Below, one piece after another: positions 25,474 through 35,027 of a DNA stretch of 64,000 bases. Location of the stretch: the NCBI GenBank assembly GCA_964592115.1, contig CAZQCP010000003.1, forward strand, positions 13,645 to 77,644, read 5' to 3'. Within the stretch, counting starts at the first letter, position 1; every line of letters starts with the position of its first letter. The position numbers and the translations under genes are program-made. Source of the DNA: Sva-07 sp964592115. Lineage in GTDB: Bacteria; Actinomycetota; Acidimicrobiia; Acidimicrobiales; Ilumatobacteraceae. The notes below the pieces were generated by a model that saw only the letters and a program-made list of their open reading frames with translations, did not search any database and was not told where the DNA came from.

Positions 25474-26988
25474 TCAGGCGTCGGAGGAAGCCTTGACCTC
25501 GTCCCAGAGCGCGTCGAGCGTGGGGAGGTCGGCGTGGCGGAGGTCGATGCCCCGGGCCGTCGCCAGCTTTTCGACCGCCTCGAAGCGGGCGCGGAACTTG
25601 TCGGCCGCCGCTCGCAGGGCGAGCTCGGGATCGACGGCGAGGTGGCGGGCGACGTTCACGACGGCGAAGAGCAGGTCGCCGAGCTCTTCGACGGTCGCGT
25701 CGGGGTCGTCGCCGTCGATGGTCGCATGCAGTTCGTCGGCTTCCTCGGCGATCTTTGCGAACGCGCCGTTGGCGCCGGTCACCTCGGGCCAGTCGAACCC
25801 CACCTTGGCTGCCTTCTTGCCGACCTTGGCGGCGTACGACAGGGCAGGCATCGACCGCGGGATGCCGTCGAAGATCGAGGTGCGGCCCTTCTCGACGCGC
25901 TTGATCTCGTCCCAGTTGGTCAGCACCCTGTCGACGCTGAGGTCGGTCCCGAGGCCCGCACCGGCGAGGTCGCCGAACACGTGCGGATGACGACGGACGA
26001 GCTTGTCGTGGATCCCGGCGGCGACGTCGGCGATCGTGAACCGTCCCTCCTGCTCGGCGATCGTGGCATGGAACTCGACCTGGTAGAGGAGGTCGCCGAG
26101 CTCTTCGATCAGATGCTCGTCCGTCGTCGGGTCGTCGGCGTCGAGACCGTGAACCGCGTCCACGACCTCGTATGCCTCCTCCAACAGGTACGGCACGAGC
26201 GATTCGTGAGTCTGCTCGACATCCCACGGGCACTCCTCGCGCAGCGTGCGGGTGAGCTCGTGGAAGCGGACGTACTCGGCCCCGACGGGCGCGGCCAGTT
26301 CGGGGATCCACAGCGACGTGAGGTGGTCGGCGTCGACGGCCCGGTCGAGCTCGGCCCACGTGGTCTCGACGATGTGCTCGTCCGGCGTACCCAAGCGTTG
26401 GAGGACGATGACCTGCTCGTCGCCGCTGGCGCCCTCGACGGCCAGCTTGATGTCCGAGAGCACCCAGTTGGCGTGGGCATGCGCCACGAGGAGCGGGCCG
26501 CGCTCGCCCGCCGCGGCGACCGCGAACTCGTGCCCGTCGACGAGCCGGGCGCTGGCTTCCACGGGATCGACACCGAGACGTGCCCAGGCCACGTCGAGGA
26601 ACGACATCGCCGGACGCACGTCGCACTCCACATCGCCACGAGCGCTCAGGTGACGCACGGTGCGTTCGAGCACGAGTGGCGATCCGGGAACGGCGTACAG
26701 GATCTCGCCGTGGTCGCTGGCGGCGACGGCGAGCGTGTCGGCGATCTCGCGGTACACGTCGTCGAACGTGTCGGCGCGTTCGTAGATGTCGTCGAACGAC
26801 TCCGCGTCGCCCACCAGGTCAGCGGTGGGGTGGACGCGTGTGCGCAGGTATCGATGGGGGATGCGCTCGATCTCGGCGAGCGCTTCCACGCTGACGTGAT
26901 CGCGACCGCCCGGCCCGAGCCCGACGACGACGATGCGGCCGCGCACGGCGCCACGTGGGTCGCGCGGTGACGTCGCGGCGACACTCAT
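25474..26988 (-). CDS. mazG: Tetrapyrrole-methylase-like plus MazG nucleotide pyrophosphohydrolase fusion (YabN type)
   Basis: 504 residues. An N-terminal tetrapyrrole (corrin/porphyrin) methylase-like domain (about 18-235, opening IVVVGLGPGGRDHVS) is followed by two MazG repeats (about 250-370 and 395-490) with EExxD-type metal sites: EEAYEVVDAV, EELGDLLYQVEFHA, EEADELHATI and EELGDLLFAVVNVA. MazG hydrolyses (d)NTPs to monophosphates and clears damaged nucleotides; the role of the methylase domain in YabN proteins is unknown. It starts 4 bp after the parvulin gene and belongs to the mfd operon. Confidence 0.92.
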   Translation of the reverse strand: MSVAATSPRDPRGAVRGRIVVVGLGPGGRDHVSVEALAEIERIPHRYLRTRVHPTADLVGDAESFDDIYERADTFDDVYREIADTLAVAASDHGEILYAVPGSPLVLERTVRHLSARGDVECDVRPAMSFLDVAWARLGVDPVEASARLVDGHEFAVAAAGERGPLLVAHAHANWVLSDIKLAVEGASGDEQVIVLQRLGTPDEHIVETTWAELDRAVDADHLTSLWIPELAAPVGAEYVRFHELTRTLREECPWDVEQTHESLVPYLLEEAYEVVDAVHGLDADDPTTDEHLIEELGDLLYQVEFHATIAEQEGRFTIADVAAGIHDKLVRRHPHVFGDLAGAGLGTDLSVDRVLTNWDEIKRVEKGRTSIFDGIPRSMPALSYAAKVGKKAAKVGFDWPEVTGANGAFAKIAEEADELHATIDGDDPDATVEELGDLLFAVVNVARHLAVDPELALRAAADKFRARFEAVEKLATARGIDLRHADLPTLDALWDEVKASSDA

Positions 26989-26992
26989 CGGC

Positions 26993-27715
26993 TCATCCGA
27001 GCGGTACGACTTGCCCGGTGGCCGGGTCGAACGTGCCGAAGCGTGCATCGACGTGGACGTCGGCGTCGACCGCGCCGGTCGAGATCTCGATGACCTCGTC
27101 CGCCGCGAGGTCGGCGAAGGGACGGAAGCCCACCACGACCCAGGCGATCTCGTTGTCGGCGGCGTCGAGGAGCGGCGCGGCGCCGTGTGTCGTCGTGGCG
27201 TCGAGGGTGACGGCGAGGTCGACGAACGGCACGCCGGCGGCGGACTCGACGTCGGCAGCCGTGAGGCACGGAAGGTTGCCGCCGGTGCCGGCGAGTTGCT
27301 GGTCGATGTTGTGCTCGGCGAAGAGGTCGTCGAACGACTCCCCGGCCGTGAGCGCGGTGTCGATGTCCGTGGCGGTCGCTTCGTCCTCGACGACGATCGC
27401 GGCGATGCACAGGTGACCGCTGGTGGCGAGACCGGCGTCGTAGCGAATGGCGAGGGCGGCTTCGTCGACAGGCAGCGCGGCGAGCTCCTGTTGGATCCAG
27501 CTGGTGATGAAGCTACGGACGGCGTCGGCACTGACGACCTGGTCGGGGGTGACATCAGCGTCGGTGAGGTGCGCCTCGAATTCGTCGCGGGTCAACTTGA
27601 CATCGTTGACGCGGGCGACGGCATCGTTGTCGGAGAACGTTGTGCACCCGGCGGCTACCGCGGCGAGTCCGAGGGCCAACAACACGGTCGAAGAGCGTCG
27701 CAACACAGCCCGCAC
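26993..27715 (-). CDS. Parvulin-type peptidyl-prolyl isomerase lipoprotein (SurA/PrsA-like)
   Basis: A 240-residue exported foldase candidate. A signal peptide ends in the lipobox AAGC; the mature protein has a SurA-type N-terminal helical region (RVNDVKLTRDEFEAHL), then a rotamase-like segment (GHLCIAAIVVEDEATATDI ... GTGGNLPCL). The parvulin His at HILV is retained as GHL, but the domain is divergent, so isomerase activity is uncertain. GTG 27715 is chosen because it gives a proper signal peptide. It is placed between mfd and mazG, in the same area as lpqU in mycobacteria but not obviously homologous to it. Confidence 0.72.
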   Translation of the reverse strand: MRAVLRRSSTVLLALGLAAVAAGCTTFSDNDAVARVNDVKLTRDEFEAHLTDADVTPDQVVSADAVRSFITSWIQQELAALPVDEAALAIRYDAGLATSGHLCIAAIVVEDEATATDIDTALTAGESFDDLFAEHNIDQQLAGTGGNLPCLTAADVESAAGVPFVDLAVTLDATTTHGAAPLLDAADNEIAWVVVGFRPFADLAADEVIEISTGAVDADVHVDARFGTFDPATGQVVPLG

Positions 27716-27723
27716 GCTACCGA

Positions 27724-27760
27724 GTAACGAACGGAGGGGACGGGTCCCAACGTTCGTTAC
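27724..27760. repeat. Family D hairpin, copy 2
   Basis: Arms GTAACGAACG / CGTTCGTTAC enclose GAGGGGACGGGTCCCAA. The mfd stop codon TAA (27759-27757) lies inside the arm. Confidence 0.85.
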
Positions 27761-30700
27761 TGATCGTCTGCGGGGACGAGGTCGCGCAGGAACTGCACGA
27801 GGAACGTCGAAGGGTCCGCGCCGCGGGAGAACGGCACGACCAGTTGGCCCAGATCCTCTTTGTACTTGGCCGCCTTCGCGATCCGTCGCAGCCGCATCGT
27901 CTCGGACAACTTGAGCTCGAGCGGCGCCAACTTCGCGGTTCCGCCGGTCGCTCCGGTGCCGTTGATCTGGATGTCGGCGACGCCGAGTCGATGACACTCG
28001 GCGCGCAGGTAGCCGACGTCCAACAGCGCGATCGCCGGTTCGGGAAGGGGGCCGTAGCGGTCCTCCCACTCGATGCGGATGTCGTCGACCTCGGCGGCGG
28101 TGGTGACGCTCGCCAGCCGGCGGTACGCCTCGAGTCGCAGCTCCTCCTTGGCGACGTAGTCGGCGGGCAAGAACGCGTCGGTCGGTACGTCGAGCTTGAT
28201 CTCGGTCGGCGCGTTCGGGGCGGGCTCGCCCTTCATCTCGCTGACCGCCTCGGTGACCATCTGGCAGTACAGGTCGTAACCGACCGCCGCGATGTGGCCC
28301 GATTGCGACTCGCCGAGCAGGTTGCCGGCCCCGCGGATCTCCAGGTCGCGCATGGCGATCTTGAACCCCGAGCCGAGCTCGGTCGACTCGCCGATCGTCC
28401 GCAGTCGCTCGTATGCCTCCTCGCTGAGGACCTTGTCACGCGGATGGAAGAGGTATGCGTACGCACGCTGGCCCGAACGTCCCACTCGGCCGCGCAGCTG
28501 ATGCATCTGGCCGAGCCCGAGGAGATCCGACCGCTCGACGACGAGCGTGTTGACCGTGGGCATGTCGATGCCCGACTCGATGATCGTCGTGCACACGAGC
28601 ACGTCGAACTCGCCGTCCCAGAAGTCCTGCACGACGGTCTCGAGGGGGCCTTCGTCCATCTGCCCGTGGGCGACGGCGATGCGCGCCTCGGGCACGAGCT
28701 CGCGCAGGCGGCGAGCGGCGGTCTCGATCGACTGCACGCGGTTGTGCACCCAGAACACCTGCCCCTCGCGCAACAGCTCGCGGCGGATCGCCTCGATCGC
28801 CACCCGCTCGGCGTACTCGCCGACGTAGGTGAGGATCGGCATGCGGTCCGCCGGCGGTGTCTGGAGCAGCGAGAGGTCACGGATGCCGACGAGCGACATC
28901 TCGAGCGTGCGTGGGATCGGCGTGGCCGACAGCGTGAGGACGTCGACGTTGGTCTTCAGCTTCTTCATCGTCTCTTTGTGCTGGACGCCGAAGCGCTGCT
29001 CCTCGTCGACGATCAACAAGCCGAGGTCTTTGAACTTGATGTCGTTGGCGAGCAGACGGTGCGTGCCGATCACGCAGTCGACCTCGCCGGAACGGACGCC
29101 CTCGACGACCTTCTTCGCCTGGCTGGCGGTGAGGAAGCGCGACAGCACCTCGACGCGGATCGGGTACCCCGAGAAGCGGTCGGCGAACGTGTTGCCGTGT
29201 TGGGTGGCCAGGAGGGTGGTGGGTGCGAGGACGGCGACCTGCTTGCCATCCTGGATCGCCTTGAATGCCGCCCGGATCGCGACCTCCGTCTTGCCGAACC
29301 CGACGTCGCCGCACAGCAGGCGGTCCATCGGGTGGGCGAGCTCCATGTCGCGTTTGATGTCGTCGATCGCTGTCCGCTGGTCCGGCGTCTCGACGTAGGG
29401 GAACGCCGCTTCCATCTCCGCTTGCCACGGCGTGTCTTGGGCGAACGCGTGACCTTCCGCGTTGACCCGCTTCTGATAGAGCACGACGAGCTCTTGTGCG
29501 ATCTCGCGGATCGCCGAGCGGACGCGGCCCTTCGCCTTGGCGAAGTCGGACCCGCCGAGGCGGTGGAGGCTCGGTGCCTCACCCCCGACGTACTGGCGCA
29601 GCGTGTCGATCTGGTCGGATGGCACGTACAGCTTGTCGCCGCCCTTGTAGGCGATGAGGAGGTAGTCGCGCTCGACGCCGCCGATCGCCCGCTTGACCAT
29701 CCCCTCGTAGCGACCGACGCCGTGTTGGTGGTGCACGACGTAGCTGCCGGTGCGCAGGTCTTCGAACGTGCTGACGCTCTGACGTTGCCGTTTGCGCGCG
29801 CCGCGGTGGGCGCGCCGACGTCCGGTGAGATCGCTCTCGGCGACGATCGCGACCTTGGCGTTCGGGAGTGTGCACCCTCGGTGGAGGGGGGCGACGACGA
29901 TTCGCCCTCGTCGCCCGCTGTCCGCTCGCGCTCGCTGGGTACCGTTGGGGACGGGTGCTCGGGGATCCACGTCGACCGCGAAGTCGACCCCGTGGTCGAG
30001 CAGGAGGTCGTGCAGGCGCTGCGCCGAGCCGACGCCGTCGGCAGCAACCACGATCTCGAACCCACGACCGAGCAGTTCGATCAACCGGTCGGTCAGGCCG
30101 CTGCCATCACCGGCGATCGGGCCCCATCCTGATGCCTCGACGACGGGCGTGTCCGGCGATTCGGGCGTCGAATCGATCGACCAGAACGAGCCGGCGTGGG
30201 CGAGCAGCGTGTCGGGGCCGGCGTGCAGGCGGGGGAAGGACCGGTCCGGATCGCGGGCCCACGTCGACGCGAGCGTGCGCGCGAGATCGTCTTCTTCGGC
30301 GATCAGGTCGAGGGCGCGGTCGCGCATCCGCCGCGGTTCGACGAGGACGACCTTGGCGTCGTCGGGCAGCACGTCGGTGATCAGCACGTCGCCGTCGACG
30401 AGCCACGGCAGCCAGCTCTCCATGCCGTCGAAATGCGTGCCTTCGGCAAGGCGTTCCCACTGTTCGCGTCCCCACGGGTCGCTGGCGATGAGTTGCGTGG
30501 CGCGAGCGCGCACCGCGTCGTCGGGCATCAGTTCGCGGGCCGGGAAGATCGTGACCTCGTCGAGGTCCTCGGTCGAACGCTGATCGTTCACGCTGAAGCG
30601 GGTGAGGCGGTCGACCTCGTCGCCCCACAAGTCGATGCGAATCGGCGCGTCGGCGGTGGACGGGAACACGTCGACGATCGCGCCGCGGCGGGCGAACTCA

Positions 30701-31236
30701 CCGCGGTGCTCGACGAGCTCCTCGCGGCGGTACCCGAAGTGCACGAGGCGGGCGCCGAGTGCATCGGGGTCGACCGGGTCGCCGCCGAGGGCCGCCCGGG
30801 CGACGACGATCGGCTCGGTCGTGGTCGCGCCCGGCCCGAGTCGCTGCATGAGGGAACGGACACCGGCGACGATCACGGCGGGACAGCGATCGGGCTGGCG
30901 GAGGCGCCACAAGATGTCGAGCCGCTGGCCCATCGTCTCCACACTCGGGCTCACCCGCTCGAACGGCAGCGTCTCCCAGCCTGGGAAGTGGACGACGTCG
31001 CCGGCGGGGAGGAACTGAGCGAGGTCGTCGGCGAGCTGTCCGGCCATCGTGCCGGTGGGGCAGGCGACCACGAGCGGCCGCCGCGACGACAACGTCGAGA
31101 GCGCGGCGATGGCGATGGGGCGGGCCACCTCCACGACCGCGAGCCGCGCCGTCGGGTCGCCGAGCGCCCGTGTCAGCCCCGGCTCGTCGCGCAACAGCGC
31201 GGGCAGGTGCCCGAGCGGTGCCGTCGCCGCGCTCAT
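27757..31236 (-). CDS. mfd: Transcription-repair coupling factor Mfd
   Basis: 1159 residues, full length. Mfd binds RNA polymerase stalled at DNA damage, removes it by ATP-driven translocation and recruits UvrA. UvrB-like N-terminal modules are followed by the CarD-like RNAP-interaction domain (YVVHHQHGVGRYEGM), a RecG-type translocase with Walker A CGDVGFGKTEVA (about 640-650) and DEEQRFG (about 743-749), and the TRCF C-terminal domain. The start is ATG 31236, preceded by AGGGAG; in-frame upstream codons run into a family B repeat. First gene of mfd-parvulin-mazG. Its stop lies inside a family D hairpin. Confidence 0.97.
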   Translation of the reverse strand: MSAATAPLGHLPALLRDEPGLTRALGDPTARLAVVEVARPIAIAALSTLSSRRPLVVACPTGTMAGQLADDLAQFLPAGDVVHFPGWETLPFERVSPSVETMGQRLDILWRLRQPDRCPAVIVAGVRSLMQRLGPGATTTEPIVVARAALGGDPVDPDALGARLVHFGYRREELVEHRGEFARRGAIVDVFPSTADAPIRIDLWGDEVDRLTRFSVNDQRSTEDLDEVTIFPARELMPDDAVRARATQLIASDPWGREQWERLAEGTHFDGMESWLPWLVDGDVLITDVLPDDAKVVLVEPRRMRDRALDLIAEEDDLARTLASTWARDPDRSFPRLHAGPDTLLAHAGSFWSIDSTPESPDTPVVEASGWGPIAGDGSGLTDRLIELLGRGFEIVVAADGVGSAQRLHDLLLDHGVDFAVDVDPRAPVPNGTQRARADSGRRGRIVVAPLHRGCTLPNAKVAIVAESDLTGRRRAHRGARKRQRQSVSTFEDLRTGSYVVHHQHGVGRYEGMVKRAIGGVERDYLLIAYKGGDKLYVPSDQIDTLRQYVGGEAPSLHRLGGSDFAKAKGRVRSAIREIAQELVVLYQKRVNAEGHAFAQDTPWQAEMEAAFPYVETPDQRTAIDDIKRDMELAHPMDRLLCGDVGFGKTEVAIRAAFKAIQDGKQVAVLAPTTLLATQHGNTFADRFSGYPIRVEVLSRFLTASQAKKVVEGVRSGEVDCVIGTHRLLANDIKFKDLGLLIVDEEQRFGVQHKETMKKLKTNVDVLTLSATPIPRTLEMSLVGIRDLSLLQTPPADRMPILTYVGEYAERVAIEAIRRELLREGQVFWVHNRVQSIETAARRLRELVPEARIAVAHGQMDEGPLETVVQDFWDGEFDVLVCTTIIESGIDMPTVNTLVVERSDLLGLGQMHQLRGRVGRSGQRAYAYLFHPRDKVLSEEAYERLRTIGESTELGSGFKIAMRDLEIRGAGNLLGESQSGHIAAVGYDLYCQMVTEAVSEMKGEPAPNAPTEIKLDVPTDAFLPADYVAKEELRLEAYRRLASVTTAAEVDDIRIEWEDRYGPLPEPAIALLDVGYLRAECHRLGVADIQINGTGATGGTAKLAPLELKLSETMRLRRIAKAAKYKEDLGQLVVPFSRGADPSTFLVQFLRDLVPADDQ

Positions 31237-31240
31237 CTCC

Positions 31241-31318
31241 CTGCCCCACCCAAATCTGTCCGCCTTGTATCGCCCCGCGTGATCGCACGGACAGATTTGT
31301 GGGGGCAGGCGCGGTTCG
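31241..31318. repeat. Family B inverted repeat, copy 2
   Basis: Core arms CAAATCTGTCCG / CGGACAGATTTG, extended by outer CTGCCCC / GGGGCAG. It lies between pth and mfd, immediately upstream of mfd. Confidence 0.85.
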
Positions 31319-31345
31319 GGCGCGAGGGGGCGATGTCGGACAGCT

Positions 31346-31966
31346 TCACTGCCTGGTGTTGTACCGCTGCATCGCCGCGTCGACACCTTCGGCGATGATC
31401 AATTCGACGGCGTCGGCAGCGTCGACGACCCGCACGTCGAGCAGCTCGCGCTCGCGCTTGGGGATCTTCGACAGGACGTGTCCGGCTCCGACTTCTTTGC
31501 TCGGTGGCTTGCCGACACCGATCCGCACGCGGAGGAAGTCCTGCGACTTGAGGTGCTGCTCGATGGAGCGCAACCCGTTGTGTCCGGCGAGACCGCCGCC
31601 GGCCTTCACCTTCAACTCGCCGGGAGGCAGGTCGAGCTCGTCTTGCACGACGATCACCTGCTCGGGTGACTCGATCCGGAAGCGGCGGACGAGCGCGCCG
31701 ACCGCCTGGCCCGAGTGGTTCATGTACGTGATGGGAAAGGCGAGCACCACGCGTTGGTCGCCGTCCACGCTCGGGAACCGGCACTCGGCGACGAGGGCGT
31801 TGTCGCGGCCCCCCTTGAGGGTCACCCCGCGCCGCTCGGCGAGCAGTTTGAGAGCTTCCTCGCCGACGTTGTGGCGCGTGCGGGTGTACTTCGGTCCGGG
31901 GTTGCCGAGCCCGACGACGAGCCAGTCGTGCGGTTCACCCTTGCCGGTGCGTCCGAAGATGCCCAT
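31346..31966 (-). CDS. pth: Peptidyl-tRNA hydrolase
   Basis: A 206-residue cytoplasmic esterase that recycles peptidyl-tRNAs dropped during translation. The catalytic set is visible: N22 in VGLGNPGPKY and H32 in TRHNVG, with downstream PITYMNHSGQAV and DELDLPPGELKVKAGGGLAGHNGLRS. ATG 31966 fits the usual N-terminus. It follows rplY, as in many actinobacteria (rplY-pth). Confidence 0.96.
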   Translation of the reverse strand: MGIFGRTGKGEPHDWLVVGLGNPGPKYTRTRHNVGEEALKLLAERRGVTLKGGRDNALVAECRFPSVDGDQRVVLAFPITYMNHSGQAVGALVRRFRIESPEQVIVVQDELDLPPGELKVKAGGGLAGHNGLRSIEQHLKSQDFLRVRIGVGKPPSKEVGAGHVLSKIPKRERELLDVRVVDAADAVELIIAEGVDAAMQRYNTRQ

Positions 31967-32081
31967 ACGGATCAGTCCACCATGCCGCGGAGGTCGTGAC
32001 GTGGCGGGAATTCGCGGGAGCGACACTCATCGCTGCGGCTGCACCACATCGCGGTCCGCGAAACGAGGAGCGGAACGCTGG

Positions 32082-32753
32082 TCAGCCGGCGTCGCCGTCG
32101 GCGGCATCGCTCGACTCGCCGCCGGCAGCGTCGGCGCTGTCGCCCTCGGCGCCATCGGCCTCGCCGTCACCCTCACCGTCGGTGTCGAGCTCGGCGGCAC
32201 GCATGATGAGGACGGTCACCACGACGGCGTCGGCTTCGGCCTCGGCGACGACGCCCGACGGCAGCGGGATGTCCTCGACGCGGATGACGGAATCCATGGC
32301 CATGTCGGTGACGTCGATCGTGATCGAGTCGGGGATGTTGCGCGGGGTCGTGCGAACCGGCAGTTCCTGCATCGCCAAGTCGACGAGACCGTTGTGCGAC
32401 AGGACCTCTTTGGCTTCGCCTTCGAGGTGGATCGGCACCGTGACGACGATCTCTTCGTTGAGGTTGACCTGGATGAAGTCGATGTGCTGCACGCTGCGGC
32501 GCACCGGATGCCGCTGGATGTCCTTGATCAGCGTCGGATACACGGCACCGTCGACGGTCAGGTCGAGGATCGTGTTGAGGCCTGCAGCACCGGCGAGCGC
32601 CTGGCGCAGCTCGCGGCGATCGACGGACACGGCGAGCGGATCCATGCCGTGGCCGTAGACGACTGCTGGGATCCGGCCCTCGGCGCGGAGGCGACGCGAG
32701 GCGGCACTTCCGGCAGGGCGTCCGGCTTCGGCGAGGAGAACGGTGTCAGACAT
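32082..32753 (-). CDS. rplY: 50S ribosomal protein bL25 / general stress protein Ctc
   Basis: A 223-residue long-form (CTC) bL25 that binds 5S rRNA. The N-terminal L25 domain (to about 95, with GRIPAVVYGHG and KDIQRHPVRRSVQHIDFIQV) is followed by the TL5-type C-terminal beta domain and an acidic Ala/Asp/Glu-rich tail (about 190-223) of low complexity. ATG 32753. Lies in the conserved glmU-prs-rplY-pth order, here interrupted by a DUF559-like gene between prs and rplY. Confidence 0.95.
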   Translation of the reverse strand: MSDTVLLAEAGRPAGSAASRRLRAEGRIPAVVYGHGMDPLAVSVDRRELRQALAGAAGLNTILDLTVDGAVYPTLIKDIQRHPVRRSVQHIDFIQVNLNEEIVVTVPIHLEGEAKEVLSHNGLVDLAMQELPVRTTPRNIPDSITIDVTDMAMDSVIRVEDIPLPSGVVAEAEADAVVVTVLIMRAAELDTDGEGDGEADGAEGDSADAAGGESSDAADGDAG

Positions 32754-32901
32754 GGTGATCGGCTTCCATCAGATCTTCGTGACGGCATCCACGAACTGGG
32801 ATGCCCGGTCGATACGGCAGCGCTCCAAGTTACCGCCCCCGCACTCCATCCCCTCCCGCCCGACCCTCCATCCCCTCCCGCCCCAGCCCGCGCCGGAGCA
32901 C

Positions 32902-32954
32902 CCGAAATCTGTCCGCTTCGTGCCGCTCACCGTGATCAGGCGGACAGATTTCGG
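32902..32954. repeat. Family B inverted repeat, copy 3
   Basis: Perfect 14-bp arms CCGAAATCTGTCCG / CGGACAGATTTCGG across 25 bp. The last codons and TGA stop of the neighbouring minus-strand gene (32936-33883) are inside it. Confidence 0.9.
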
Positions 32955-33883
32955 AAGAGGGCGGCGCGCGATGCGTGGATCCGGGCGATTTGGAGTGCAG
33001 CACCGCGGGGATCGCGCCGCATCTGCTCGTCGAATCTGACCACGTGCCAGCCGATCTCGGCGCACGCTCGATCGCGATCCTGGTCGCGGCGCTGGCCGAG
33101 ATCGCCGCCGTGCCACCACGCGGCGCCGGGTTCCACGGCGAGTTGGACGGCGGTCCAGGCGATGTCGAGGTGGATGACGTCGCCGTCGGGGAGCACGAGC
33201 GGGTGCTGGCGAGCGGGACGCGGGATGCCGACGCCTTCGAGCGCTTCGAGCAGGCGGCGTTCCAGGTTCGACTGGGCTGGGCGGGGTTGAGAGAGCGCGT
33301 GAGCGAGCCACCGCTCGAATCTCTTGACGCCATCTTTGCCGCGGCACCGATGCTCGTCGAGATACACCGCGGCCTCCGCGGGCGTGGTCAGACGTCGGTG
33401 CCACGCATCTTCGGCGGCACGCTCGAACCGGTACTGGTTGAACTCGGCCGCGAGCCCGAAGAGCATGCGCAGTGGCGTCGCCATGAAGCTGCCGTCATCG
33501 GCGCGGATCCGGTCACGATCGAGGTCGATCCATCCGCAACGGCGGAGGCGCACCCAGCTCGGTGTGGCCCGATGGAAACTCGCCGGAACCGTGTAGTGCA
33601 CCGTGCCCACCGACATCGCCCGCAGGCCGTAGCGGTGTGCAGATGTCCAACCACTCAGGAAACCGCAGGCGCCCGCCCACAGCTGTACGGCCATGCACTG
33701 ACCGTCGAGCGAGAGTGGGCTCGAGGCGATGCGGATGACGCCGGGCAAGACATCGACGAAGATGCCCTGCCGGCGGGCTCGCGAGATCGACTGGGCGGTC
33801 ACTCCGTGGTCGATGCGGAGCTGGCGGACGCCGAGGACGCCGTGTTGGTCGCGAGCACGTTCGAGGATCTCACGGTCGAGCAT
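32936..33883 (-). CDS. AbiEi-like/DUF559-type protein: winged-helix N-terminus, degenerate Vsr-like nuclease C-terminus
   Basis: 315 residues. The N-terminal part (VLGVRQLRIDHGVTAQSISRARRQG) resembles the AbiEi-type winged helix; the C-terminal 110 residues resemble the DUF559/Vsr endonuclease fold (HLDIAW ... AVEPGAAWWHGG ... GWHVVRFDEQ), with the usual E-x-D-G core altered to EPG. Nuclease activity is doubtful. The final residues RNLSA and the stop codon are encoded by a family B repeat. Inserted between prs and rplY; a paralogue is at 47007-47936. Role unknown; defence or regulation is speculation. Confidence 0.65.
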   Translation of the reverse strand: MLDREILERARDQHGVLGVRQLRIDHGVTAQSISRARRQGIFVDVLPGVIRIASSPLSLDGQCMAVQLWAGACGFLSGWTSAHRYGLRAMSVGTVHYTVPASFHRATPSWVRLRRCGWIDLDRDRIRADDGSFMATPLRMLFGLAAEFNQYRFERAAEDAWHRRLTTPAEAAVYLDEHRCRGKDGVKRFERWLAHALSQPRPAQSNLERRLLEALEGVGIPRPARQHPLVLPDGDVIHLDIAWTAVQLAVEPGAAWWHGGDLGQRRDQDRDRACAEIGWHVVRFDEQMRRDPRGAALQIARIHASRAALFRNLSA

Positions 33884-33924
33884 GTCCGCCCAGTGGGTGG
33901 CGACGCGCTGAAAACGGAAGGCAA

Positions 33925-33977
33925 TCCCAAATGTGTCCGCGCCGTGCCGCTGCGCGTGATGGGACGGACAGATTTGC
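33925..33977. repeat. Family B inverted repeat, copy 4
   Basis: Arms CCCAAATGTGTCCG / CGGACAGATTTGCGG across about 25 bp, 6 bp beyond the prs stop codon. Confidence 0.85.
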
Positions 33978-33983
33978 GGTGGG

Positions 33984-34973
33984 TCAGGCGAGGTTTTCGC
34001 CGTCGAAGATCTCGCTGACGCTCGTGTCGTCGAACACGGCGCCGAGCGCTTCGGCGATCAGCGGGGCGACCGAGAGCACCTCGATCTTGTCGATCTGCTT
34101 CTCCGGCGGCAGCGGCAACGTATTGGTGAGGATGACGCGGTCGAGCGGAGCATTCTTCAGCCGGTCGATCGCCGGGCCGGACAGCACGCCGTGCGTCGCC
34201 ATGGCCCACACTTCGCTCGCCCCGCGTTCGATGAGCAGCTCCGCGGCGGCGCAGATCGTGCCGGCGGTGTCGATCATGTCGTCGGTGAGGACGCACAGCC
34301 GGCCGGCGACGTCGCCGAGGACCTCGGCCGCCTCGGCCACGTTGGCCGTCCCCTTCGGCCGCCGCTTGTAGATGAACGCCAGATCCGCACCGCAATCACC
34401 CAGGTGCTGCGCCATCCGCTCGGCGACCTTGATGCGCCCGGCATCGGGCGACACGATCACGGGCTCGGTGGCGTGCGTGCGGACGTACTGCTCGAGCACC
34501 GGCATCGCCGTGAGATGGTCGACCGGACCCTCGAAGAACCCCTGGATCTGGCCGGAGTGGAGATCGATCGAGATCATCCGCTTCGCACCTGCCGCTTTGA
34601 ACATGTCGGCGATCAGCCGGGCGGTGATCGGCTCACGCCCTTCCGCCTTGCGGTCCTGGCGGGCGTATCCGTAGAACGGGCACACGGCGGTGATGCGCTT
34701 GGCGGACGCGCGGTAGGCGGCGTCGATCATGATCAGGTGCTCCATGATCGAGTCGTTGACCGAATGGCCATCGACGCCGTAGTGGCTCTGGATGATGAAC
34801 ACGTCGGACCCGCGGATCGACTCGCCGAAACGGGGGCGCACCTCACCGTTGGCGAACTCGACGATGTTGTCGTGACCGAGCTCGATGTTGAGGTGGGTGG
34901 CCACCTCCTCGGCGAGGTCGGGGTGTGTCCGTCCGGAGTAGAGGGCGAGCCGCTTGGTGGTGACCTTCTCCAT
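33984..34973 (-). CDS. prs: Ribose-phosphate pyrophosphokinase (PRPP synthetase)
   Basis: A 329-residue class I enzyme making PRPP from ribose 5-phosphate and ATP. Landmarks: FANGEVRPRFGESIRGSDVF, the ATP flexible loop YGYARQDRKAEGREPIT, ISIDLHSGQIQGFF, the PP-loop region VSPDAGRIKVAERMA and the ribose-phosphate loop DDMIDTAGTI. Length is normal. ATG 34973 is 54 bp after the glmU stop, so the two are probably co-transcribed. Confidence 0.96.
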   Translation of the reverse strand: MEKVTTKRLALYSGRTHPDLAEEVATHLNIELGHDNIVEFANGEVRPRFGESIRGSDVFIIQSHYGVDGHSVNDSIMEHLIMIDAAYRASAKRITAVCPFYGYARQDRKAEGREPITARLIADMFKAAGAKRMISIDLHSGQIQGFFEGPVDHLTAMPVLEQYVRTHATEPVIVSPDAGRIKVAERMAQHLGDCGADLAFIYKRRPKGTANVAEAAEVLGDVAGRLCVLTDDMIDTAGTICAAAELLIERGASEVWAMATHGVLSGPAIDRLKNAPLDRVILTNTLPLPPEKQIDKIEVLSVAPLIAEALGAVFDDTSVSEIFDGENLA

Positions 34974-35027
34974 GAGTGCTGACGTCCTCCCCGACGTCTG
35001 TCGGCGTTGTTCGGGGGTCGATCTCGC

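Noticed and set aside
31237..31386. N-terminal extension of Mfd from 31386
   Set aside because: It reads through a family B repeat and does not resemble Mfd; ATG 31236 with AGGGAG upstream is normal for the family.
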